NCBI GenBank assembly: GCA_902493345.1
Contig: CABUPM010000033.1
Location: forward strand, 1-21,698
DNA length: 21,698 bases
Reading direction: 5' to 3'
DNA from: an uncultured Eubacteriales bacterium
Lineage (GTDB): Bacteria > Bacillota > Clostridia > Lachnospirales > Bianqueaceae
The notes below the pieces were generated by a model. The model had not been told where the DNA came from and searched no databases. It saw nothing but the letters and a program-made list of their open reading frames with translations. The translations under genes and the position numbers were made by a program. Position 1 is the first letter of the stretch, and each line of letters starts with the position of its first letter. Below are positions 1-5,830 of the stretch, one piece after another.

Positions 1-694
1 TGGTTTCGGCGGCACGCACGGAAAAAGGTATTTCCGTCCCGAACACACGGATTTTCTCACCGTAGTGGGCGCGCAGAGAAGCAATGATTTCCTTTGCCTC
101 GTTGGTTCGGCTGTCTACCATCGTAAAAAGAATCCCGTCGATTTTCAGCTTGGGATTGATCTGCCGCTTGACCTGTGAAATGGAGTGCATAAGCAAATCC
201 AGACCCTTTGCCGAGAGAAACGACGGCTGCGACGGTATGATAACGCTGTCCGCTGCCGCCAGTGAGTTCAGCGGCATAATACCGAGCGACGGCATACAGT
301 CAATGAGGATATAGTCGTAGTGAGGTTTGACCTCACCCAGATATGTCCGCAGCGCCCGTTCACGGTTCATAGCGTTTATGAGCCGGATTTCCATGCCCGA
401 CAATGTGATATTCGCAGGGAGCAGGTCAACGCCCTCGCCGTGGTGCAAAATACCGTGGCCGTCTGGAATCGGCTTGTCGTCAATCACCGACTGTATAATG
501 TCCGTAAGTGTAACGGGCAGATCGTCGGGCTTCGGGTAGCCAAGGGAAAGCGTCAAAGAGTTTTGCGCGTCTGCGTCGATCAGCAAGACCCTTTTATTCT
601 CCTGTGCCAGCCCGATTCCGAGGTTTGCGGTTGTTGTGGTTTTACCCACGCCGCCTTTTTGGTTCGTCACCGCAATGACTTTGCAATTCGCCAT
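1..694 (-). CDS. parA: ParA/Soj-family partition ATPase, C-terminus off window
   Basis: The first 231 codons are visible; the gene leaves the window at base 1. ParA proteins are deviant-Walker ATPases that segregate plasmids or stabilise integrative elements, usually with a ParB partner that would lie further left. Seen directly: deviant Walker A KGGVGKTT at residues 13-20, the A-prime motif LLIDAD ending at residue 42 and Walker B YILIDC around D132. The ATG at 692-694 follows AGGAGG (705-710) by 10 nt. It is third in a minus-strand set after the XRE and 57-residue genes. A terminator-like hairpin and a second hairpin lie just upstream, so its expression may be attenuated. The context suggests the maintenance module of an integrative conjugative element (inference). 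MinD-like or chromosomal Soj roles are less likely because of the neighbours. Confidence 0.93.
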   Translation of the reverse strand, partial: MANCKVIAVTNQKGGVGKTTTTANLGIGLAQENKRVLLIDADAQNSLTLSLGYPKPDDLPVTLTDIIQSVIDDKPIPDGHGILHHGEGVDLLPANITLSGMEIRLINAMNRERALRTYLGEVKPHYDYILIDCMPSLGIMPLNSLAAADSVIIPSQPSFLSAKGLDLLMHSISQVKRQINPKLKIDGILFTMVDSRTNEAKEIIASLRAHYGEKIRVFGTEIPFSVRAAET

Positions 695-721
695 TTTTGG
701 GTTTCCTCCTTTACATAGATT

Positions 722-749
722 TAGCCGCCTGCGGCGAAGCAGACGGCTA
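722..749 (-). other. Hairpin in the parA leader
   Basis: TAGCCG-C-CTGC and GCAG-A-CGGCTA pair around a GGCGAA loop, with one internal mismatch. It lies between the upstream terminator-like hairpin and the parA ribosome site. No T-run follows on the minus strand, so it is more likely an mRNA leader structure than a terminator. Function unknown. Confidence 0.5.
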
Positions 750-761
750 TGTACAGGTATG

Positions 762-797
762 AAAAAAGCCGTTTACTCTTTTCAGAATAAACGGCTT
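762..797 (-). terminator. Rho-independent terminator/attenuator upstream of parA
   Basis: A perfect 10-bp stem (AAGCCGTTTA at 766-775, TAAACGGCTT at 788-797) has a 12-nt loop. Read on the minus strand the stem runs into a short T-run (762-767). It lies 14 nt past the stop of the 57-residue gene and before parA, so it probably sets the parA transcript level below that of the upstream gene. Confidence 0.75.
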
Positions 798-811
798 CAG
801 ATAAAGAATCG

Positions 812-985
812 CTATGAAATTTTCGGGCGCTTGGTTGGAGCGCTCATTACTTTCAAAATGAGTTCGTCCACACAATCGGTATATCTGCCTTGCTGAATAA
901 AGGAATTTTTCAGCCGGACAAGGCTATGTAACACAACGCTGGTTTCTGATTCATTCAAATATAGATACCTTTTCTGTTTCATCAT
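812..985 (-). CDS. Small conserved-type mobile-element protein, 57 aa
   Basis: This is a 57-residue reading frame starting ATG-ATG at 985, preceded by AAGGAGG (991-997) at 5 nt (8 nt to the second ATG). The product starts MMKQKRYLYLNE and contains LVRLKNSFIQQGRYTDCVDE; it is charged, has no membrane segment and is probably mostly helical. From memory, similar very short proteins with a KRYLYLNE start and a GRYTDxVDE motif occur in Clostridia integrative elements, always without assigned function; this was not searched. It lies between the XRE regulator and parA, all on the minus strand, and is closed by a terminator. No function is claimed. Confidence 0.75.
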   Translation of the reverse strand: MMKQKRYLYLNESETSVVLHSLVRLKNSFIQQGRYTDCVDELILKVMSAPTKRPKIS

Positions 986-1005
986 TTCCGCCTCCTTGCA
1001 GCTAC

Positions 1006-1035
1006 ATTATATATTGGAAGAAAACCGAATTGCAA
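1006..1035 (-). promoter_or_regulatory. Putative promoter for the 57-aa gene
   Basis: On the minus strand, TTGCAA (1035-1030), an 18-bp spacer and TATAAT (1011-1006) lie in the gap after the XRE stop and 20 nt before the 57-residue start. The -10 is perfect and the -35 is 4/6. The upstream XRE protein could be its regulator (inference); no clear operator repeat was recognised. Confidence 0.45.
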
Positions 1036-1050
1036 AGGTGCGAATCCCTG

Positions 1051-1515
1051 TCAGACGGTAGATTGGAGAATTATGCCGCTGACATCGACCTTTCTTCTTT
1101 GCAAAGCAGAAACAATTTTTTGATAGTCCTGACGGCGCGGCACTTTGATTCCCCTTTCCCAACCGGAATAGGCGGTTTGAGATACGCCGATGTCTTTTAC
1201 TATTTCGGCTTGTGATAAAGACAAGTCTTTGCGTACCTTTTTCAGAAATTCCCCGCACGGATAATCCACAAACGAAGTATAGGAATCCAGTAGCCGATTG
1301 AGGTCAATATTCAATTCCTTTGCCAGCGAAACAGCGGTATTATATTTGATGGGGTGCTTGTCGTTTTCATATAGGACGAGGGTTGCGGGAACGATACCGA
1401 CGCTTTCTGCGACCTCTCTTGTCGATTTGCCCTGAAATGTTCTATGGTAGCGCAGATATTCGCCCGGCGTGCGGCAATCTCGGTCGCTTTTGTAATCCAG
1501 CGTCAGATGTATCAT
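1051..1515 (-). CDS. XRE-family regulator with two helix-turn-helix domains
   Basis: A 154-residue protein starting MIHLTLDY. It carries two HTH_3-type DNA-binding domains, at about residues 17-75 (LAKELNID ending helix) and 89-140 (SLSQAEIVKDIGVSQTAYSG, then WERG), a typical control protein of phages and integrative elements. A longer frame opens at 1596 (27 more residues), but those residues are an out-of-frame reading of an IS200 tnpA remnant, so the ATG at 1515 is preferred. Its ATG overlaps the TGA of the chimeric leader frame as ATGA, which suggests translational coupling. The only recognisable promoter upstream is the IS-derived one. Targets are unknown; the nearby 57-residue and parA genes are plausible. 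Confidence 0.85.
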   Translation of the reverse strand: MIHLTLDYKSDRDCRTPGEYLRYHRTFQGKSTREVAESVGIVPATLVLYENDKHPIKYNTAVSLAKELNIDLNRLLDSYTSFVDYPCGEFLKKVRKDLSLSQAEIVKDIGVSQTAYSGWERGIKVPRRQDYQKIVSALQRRKVDVSGIILQSTV

Positions 1516-1631
1516 GATTTTGCCTTTGGAATAGACATAAACACCTGTGTGATTGAGATTACTATTGGTAATACTATGTGATATTTGCAATTCCATGTTG
1601 TGTGTGCTATACTATTTGTGTCGATTTTCAT
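1512..1631 (-). pseudogene. tnpA: Remnant of IS200/IS605 transposase tnpA fused to a leader frame
   Basis: A 39-codon frame starts at ATG 1631 with AGGAG (1639-1643) 7 nt upstream. Residues 1-20 end in NSIAHTTWNCKYHIV, the hallmark N-terminus of IS200-type Y1 transposases, in which this stretch is normally followed by FAPKYRR. Here homology stops at about base 1570 and the frame continues into unrelated residues, ending TGA at 1514-1512 inside the XRE start codon. Intact TnpA is about 130-155 residues with an HUH metal site and a catalytic tyrosine, all missing here. The remnant is non-functional as a transposase but may act as a short translated leader. Confidence 0.8.
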
Positions 1632-1676
1632 AATTGATCTCCTATGTTTTTTGCTTGTGGTTGGCAGATCTCTTGT

Positions 1677-1705
1677 ATTATACCATAGCAGTTCTTTTTA
1701 CTCAT
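1677..1705 (-). promoter_or_regulatory. Extended -10 promoter inside the IS fragment, reading toward XRE
   Basis: On the minus strand TGG-TATAAT is a consensus extended -10 (TATAAT at 1682-1677). The -35 position, 17 bp upstream, is weak (ATGAGT, 1705-1700). Transcription would start near 1670 and run through the tnpA remnant into XRE. Confidence 0.55.
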
Positions 1706-1723
1706 CGGCAAAAGCCTTTTTGG

Positions 1724-1746
1724 AACTACCTGCTTAGCAGATGGTT
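1724..1746 (-). repeat. Subterminal hairpin of the IS200-type left end
   Basis: On the plus strand AACTACCTGC (1724-1733), TTA, GCAGATGGTT (1737-1746) form a 10-bp imperfect stem with a 3-nt loop. IS200/IS605 transposases recognise such imperfect hairpins near the element ends instead of inverted repeats. Confidence 0.55.
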
Positions 1747-1766
1747 TTCCTTATACCAATAAAATC

Positions 1767-1794
1767 AAGCGAGTGTGCCGCGGCACACTCGCTT
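1767..1794 (-). terminator. Perfect 28-nt palindromic terminator after the MATE gene
   Basis: AAGCGAGTGTGCCG is followed directly by its exact reverse complement (1767-1780/1781-1794). It begins 5 nt after the MATE stop codon. On the minus strand it is followed by TTGATTTTATT, a modest T-rich tail; the plus-strand side carries TTTTACTTT, so it may work in both directions. Confidence 0.85.
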
Positions 1795-1799
1795 TTACT

Positions 1800-3170
1800 T
1801 TATCCCTCACTAATAGTTTGTTTTACTTTTTTTCTCCATTTCCCCCGCAGGAAATAGATACCGGTAATTGACAGCCCCAATACCCAGCTTATGGGGTAAC
1901 ACATATAGAGCCATTCCTTCCCCAGCGTTGTGGACAGAAAATATGCCAGCGGCAACCGAAACAGCCAGAACATGATCAGGCATGCCGCTGTCGGCAGCTT
2001 GACCTCTCCTACCCCGTTCAGAAAACAGTTGAGCGTGTGGAAAGCCGTATACAGCCAGTAAAACGGCATATTCCACAGGATAAAAATGTATCCGGCCTCT
2101 ATGACTTCGGGCTCCTGATTGAATATCGCAAGGCATTGTCTGCCAAAGATCGTCAATAGCGCGCAAACCGCGATATTGATGGAAACATTGATCACCAGCA
2201 GCACCTTGACACCGCGTTCCAGACGGTCCATCCGTCCTGCTCCCGCATTTTGTCCGGCATACGTGGTCGCCGCTACGGCAAACGCCTCCACTACCAGATA
2301 CACCAGCGTATCCAGCTTATTGGAAGCCGTCGCTCCTGCCATAAATACGGCTCCGTGACTGTTGACGATGCTGCGCAGAAGCAGATGCCCCAAGGAATAA
2401 ACCGCATTGTTGAATCCCAGCGGAAGGCCCAGTGTCAGCATCTTGGCAATCCACTTTTTCTCCATGTGCAGAGACAGGACCTTCAGTTCCAGCTGCGGAT
2501 ATTTTTTCTTAATATAATAAATACTGTAGAACCATGAGACATAATTGGCGATCACTGTCGCCGCCGCGACACCGACCACCCCCCAGTGCAGCACAATGAC
2601 AAAGACGAGATCGAGTACGATATTGACGATACTCGACAGAATTAAGCTGATGAGCGGCGCCCGGCTGTTTCCCATTCCCCGCAGCACTCCGGCATTCAGG
2701 TTATAGCCGAGACTGGCGGTTGTCCCCAGGAAAATAATTCTCAGATACGCATGCGCGTCGTCGATTACCTCCTCCGGGACATGCATTCCCAACAGAATGC
2801 CTCGTCCCGCAATCATGCCTATGATCAGAATCGGGATTGAACAGATCATCAGAAAGCTATGAGCGGTCCGTACAATATCCCGAATCGTCTTCTGATCCCC
2901 TGCCCCGATGTACTGTGAGACCAGAATCGTCGCCGCGGCGCTGATTCCCGTAAAGAGCGCCAGCATCACGCTCATCGGCATTCCAGCCGTTCCCACCGCC
3001 GCCAGCGCGTCCGTACCTTCGTAGTTTCCCACCACGACGCTGTCCACCATATTGTACATCTGCTGGAACAGATTCCCCACCAACAGCGGAAGTGAAAACG
3101 CGATCACCTTGCCGACGATTCCGCCCTCTGTCATATCCATTGTTTTCTCTTTTTTCTGTGTTCCCCACAT
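1800..3170 (-). CDS. MATE-family multidrug/metabolite exporter
   Basis: 456 residues, normal for the family. MATE proteins are inner-membrane antiporters with 12 helices that use Na+ or H+ gradients to expel cationic or amphipathic compounds. Seen: the N-terminal FSLPLLVGNLFQQMYNMVDS helix, the VGTAGMP and LVSQYIGAGD segments typical of NorM/DinF-type carriers, and about a dozen hydrophobic stretches in two similar halves (the second half starts near residue 240). The ATG at 3170 has AGGAG 8 nt upstream. It lies 59 nt downstream of metY on the same strand, with no promoter recognised between them, and ends 5 nt before a strong terminator, so it is probably the last gene of the gyr-to-MATE run. 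Substrate cannot be inferred from sequence. Confidence 0.93.
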   Translation of the reverse strand: MWGTQKKEKTMDMTEGGIVGKVIAFSLPLLVGNLFQQMYNMVDSVVVGNYEGTDALAAVGTAGMPMSVMLALFTGISAAATILVSQYIGAGDQKTIRDIVRTAHSFLMICSIPILIIGMIAGRGILLGMHVPEEVIDDAHAYLRIIFLGTTASLGYNLNAGVLRGMGNSRAPLISLILSSIVNIVLDLVFVIVLHWGVVGVAAATVIANYVSWFYSIYYIKKKYPQLELKVLSLHMEKKWIAKMLTLGLPLGFNNAVYSLGHLLLRSIVNSHGAVFMAGATASNKLDTLVYLVVEAFAVAATTYAGQNAGAGRMDRLERGVKVLLVINVSINIAVCALLTIFGRQCLAIFNQEPEVIEAGYIFILWNMPFYWLYTAFHTLNCFLNGVGEVKLPTAACLIMFWLFRLPLAYFLSTTLGKEWLYMCYPISWVLGLSITGIYFLRGKWRKKVKQTISEG

Positions 3171-3229
3171 ATCACTTTCTCCTAAAAGAGCCGAAGCCCA
3201 AACGGACCTCAGCCCTTTGCTCTATTGAT

Positions 3230-4498
3230 TTAGATTGCGTCCAATGCCTGCTGGATATCCTCCAGAATATCTTCTATATCTTCCAGTCCGCAAGACAATC
3301 GGATCAGACCCGGCGTAATTCCGCAGGCTGTCAGCTGCGCGTCCGTCAGCTGACGGTGCGTAGAACTGGCCGGATGCAGCACGCAGGTACGAATATCCGC
3401 TACATGCACCACCAGCGAAATCAACTTCAGATGATCGATAAAGCTGGCCGCGACCTCTCTGCCTCCCTTGACAGAAAAAGCAATCACGCCGCTTTTACCA
3501 TCCGGCAGATACTTCTCCGCCAGATCATGATACTTATCTCCCGGCAATGTCGGATAATTGACAAATTCGATTTTATCTGTCCGGCTTGCCAGATATTCCG
3601 CCACCTTTTCAGCGTTCCGGCAATGCTGCGCGATGCGGAGCGGCAGCGTCTCCAGGCCCAGATTCAGCAAAAACGCGCCCATCGGCGTCTGCGTCATACC
3701 GAGGTCCCGCATTACCTGTACTCTGGCCTTGGTGATGTATGCCGCTTTACCAAAGGTTTCTGTGTAGACAATCCCATGATAAGACTCATCCGGCTCTGTA
3801 AACTCCGGGAATTTTCCATTTGTCCAGTCAAAATTGCCGCTGTCCACGATGACGCCACCCAGCTGCACCGCATGGCCATCCATATACTTGGTCGTCGAAT
3901 GCACCACAATATCCGCTCCGAACTCAAACGGACGGCACAGAACCGGGGTCGCGAACGTATTGTCCACAATAAACGGAACCCCGTTGCGGTGCGCGATTCC
4001 TGCCAAGCGCTCGATATCCAGCACCGCGATTGCCGGATTGGCAATCGTTTCTCCAAACATTGCCTTTGTATTGGGCCGGAAAGCCTTCTGAATCTCTTCA
4101 TCGCTGGCGTCCGCGTCGACAAAGGTCACTTCAATCCCCATCTTCTTCATGGTTACCGCGAATAGGTTGACAGTGCCTCCATAGATCGTGGCCGTGCTCA
4201 CCATATGATCTCCGGCATGAAGAATATTCATCACCGCAAGAGTTGTCGCCGCCTGTCCCGATGACGTACACAGCGCGCCGACGCCCCCTTCCAGATCCGC
4301 GATCTTTTTTTCTACCGCATCCGTCGTCGGATTGGAAAGCCGTGTATAGAAATGTCCTTCTGCCTTCAGATCAAACAGATCTCCTACATGATCCGTAGAA
4401 TCATAGGTAAATGTCGTACTCTGATAGATGGGCAGCGCTCTCGGTTCTCCATTTCCGGGCTGATAGCCGGAATGCAGGCATTTCGTACTGATTTTCAT
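3230..4498 (-). CDS. metY: O-acetylhomoserine sulfhydrylase / aminocarboxypropyltransferase (MetY-type)
   Basis: 422 residues of the PLP-dependent Cys/Met-metabolism family (fold type I). MetY joins O-acetylhomoserine with sulfide or methanethiol to give homocysteine or methionine in the cytosol. Seen: the start MKISTKCLHSGYQPGNGEPR, the YTRLSNPT phosphate-binding region near residue 51, the SSGQAA loop at 79-84, IVDNTFATP near 177-185 and the PLP lysine K204 in HSTTKYMDGH. The length and the NFDWTNGKFPEF stretch fit MetY better than MetB/MetC (about 380 aa). It starts 18 nt after the aldolase-like gene, so the two are very likely co-transcribed. No T-box or S-box riboswitch is visible, and there is no room for one in the 18-nt gap. 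Confidence 0.93.
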   Translation of the reverse strand: MKISTKCLHSGYQPGNGEPRALPIYQSTTFTYDSTDHVGDLFDLKAEGHFYTRLSNPTTDAVEKKIADLEGGVGALCTSSGQAATTLAVMNILHAGDHMVSTATIYGGTVNLFAVTMKKMGIEVTFVDADASDEEIQKAFRPNTKAMFGETIANPAIAVLDIERLAGIAHRNGVPFIVDNTFATPVLCRPFEFGADIVVHSTTKYMDGHAVQLGGVIVDSGNFDWTNGKFPEFTEPDESYHGIVYTETFGKAAYITKARVQVMRDLGMTQTPMGAFLLNLGLETLPLRIAQHCRNAEKVAEYLASRTDKIEFVNYPTLPGDKYHDLAEKYLPDGKSGVIAFSVKGGREVAASFIDHLKLISLVVHVADIRTCVLHPASSTHRQLTDAQLTACGITPGLIRLSCGLEDIEDILEDIQQALDAI

Positions 4499-4516
4499 TC
4501 TGTTTCTCCCTCGTTC

Positions 4517-5809
4517 TTATTTCAGGCCAAAGGCAACCTCGATCTCATCTACCTCTTCGTCTGTGATCCTTACAATCTGTCCCACATTGTGGGTCATAAT
4601 AACAGACTTGGCGCTGTACTCCATCACTTCCAGCTTATCAAAGGCGTTGATCAAGGAGGTGCCTGTCGTAATAACACAGTCATTCTCGATAATCGCAACC
4701 GGATTGTCCATGCTCAGTTTGGCCGCCAATTCTTCCGCTTCCATAAAGGTTGAGCCGAACGGATACTTCTGCACGGTCCGCAGCTGCAGATAACTCTCCG
4801 GAATCAACCGGGCGTCAAATTCCTGATCAGTCACGGCAAAAGCCATGATATGCGGCGGATGCGCAACAATCACCGTTTTGATGTCTGGATGCTGTCTGTA
4901 AATCTCCGAATGCAGCTTAACGGATCTGGACGGCACCTTGCCAGCCTCGCGCTTTCCGTCTTCAATCAGAACCAGGTCCTCCGGCTCCAGATAGTCTCTG
5001 TCCTTGGCGTACGGGGTAATCAGGAAACGGTCTTCTCCTACTCTGCAGGAGAAGGTTCCCTGGCTGCTGGTAAAGAGTTGGTTATTATACGCTCTCTTGA
5101 TCAGTTCACACATATCGCGGCGCATCGCCAATTCCTCACTCGTATGCTGAGGAACAAACTCTTCCATAACCGGATGCGTCTTGAGTTTGAAGCGCTCCAG
5201 CTCCGCGTTGGTCAACGGGCGCGGCGCATGGCCGATAGTCCTGGCATTGATCTCCAGACGTGCGCAGAAGTCTAATGTCTCAAAGATCATAAACGCCTTA
5301 AAGAGTCCTTCGTCCGAAGCGATTACAACGCCATGATTCTCCAGCATTACTGTATTATAGCCCTTGGCAAATTTTTCACTGATATACTCGCCCAATTTCT
5401 GACTGCCCGGCGTGGCGTAGGTCGCATAAGCAATATCTCCGCATAAGAGCTTGGCGTTCGGTACCAAGAGCGTATCCGGATATTTACGCGCTACCGAAAA
5501 GGCAACCAGTGTCGGCGGGTGCGCGTGCAGAATCGCCTTCAGATCCGGGCGCGCCTTATAAATCGCCTGATGGAAAGGATACTCCACTGACGGCCTATGA
5601 AGTCCTTCATACGTCCCGTCAGGATATACTCGCATGATATCTTCTCTGCGCAGAGTCCCTTTGTCGATTCCGCTGGGACTGATCCACATCACACCGTCCG
5701 CATCCATAATGGACAAATTACCACCGGATGTCGTCGTCATACCATTGTGGTAAATCCGGTTCATAATCGTAACGATTTGATCCGCTGGGTGCTGCATTTC
5801 AAAATTCAT
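4517..5809 (-). CDS. Tandem class II aldolase/adducin-domain protein
   Basis: 430 residues, twice the usual ~210-230. Domain 1 (about 8-215) has SGGNLS at 28-33 and all expected zinc/catalytic residues: E76, H95 and H97 in LHAHPP, and H159 in ENHG. Domain 2 (about 225-425) has the same fold signature, but the aligned positions are S296 for E76, V315 for H95 and D377 for H159; only H317 remains. So one active and one degenerate site are predicted. Family members cleave or dehydrate sugar phosphates (fuculose-1-P, ribulose-5-P, methylthioribulose-1-P). The substrate is not determinable; adjacency to metY points to sulfur salvage (inference). AAAGGAG precedes the ATG at 5809, and the gene begins 21 nt after the CAP/SLH gene. 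Confidence 0.88.
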   Translation of the reverse strand: MNFEMQHPADQIVTIMNRIYHNGMTTTSGGNLSIMDADGVMWISPSGIDKGTLRREDIMRVYPDGTYEGLHRPSVEYPFHQAIYKARPDLKAILHAHPPTLVAFSVARKYPDTLLVPNAKLLCGDIAYATYATPGSQKLGEYISEKFAKGYNTVMLENHGVVIASDEGLFKAFMIFETLDFCARLEINARTIGHAPRPLTNAELERFKLKTHPVMEEFVPQHTSEELAMRRDMCELIKRAYNNQLFTSSQGTFSCRVGEDRFLITPYAKDRDYLEPEDLVLIEDGKREAGKVPSRSVKLHSEIYRQHPDIKTVIVAHPPHIMAFAVTDQEFDARLIPESYLQLRTVQKYPFGSTFMEAEELAAKLSMDNPVAIIENDCVITTGTSLINAFDKLEVMEYSAKSVIMTHNVGQIVRITDEEVDEIEVAFGLK

Positions 5810-5830
5810 ACTGATCTCTCCTTTACTATT

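Larger units (their letters stand above)
1570..1766 (-). mobile_element. Left-end fragment of an IS200/IS605-family element
   Basis: Reading the minus strand from 1766: a subterminal hairpin, a spacer, an extended -10 promoter, a ribosome site and the start of tnpA. This is the layout of the left end of a single-strand-transposing IS200-type element. The fragment is cut at about 1570, where the XRE/ParA module begins. The outer boundary is not certain; it lies between the MATE terminator (1767) and the hairpin (1746). There are no terminal inverted repeats, as expected for this family. Confidence 0.65.

Noticed and set aside
320..718. 132-codon plus-strand frame opposite parA
   Set aside because: An antisense shadow; the minus strand encodes a clear ParA with Walker motifs.
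1516..1596. 27-residue N-terminal extension of the XRE protein from the ATG at 1596
   Set aside because: It is an out-of-frame reading of the tnpA remnant, has no ribosome site, and the natural start MIHLTLDY at 1515 follows.
3092..4165. 357-codon plus-strand frame opposite metY
   Set aside because: A shadow of the metY and MATE genes: no ribosome site, no recognisable domain, Arg/His/Cys-rich antisense composition.
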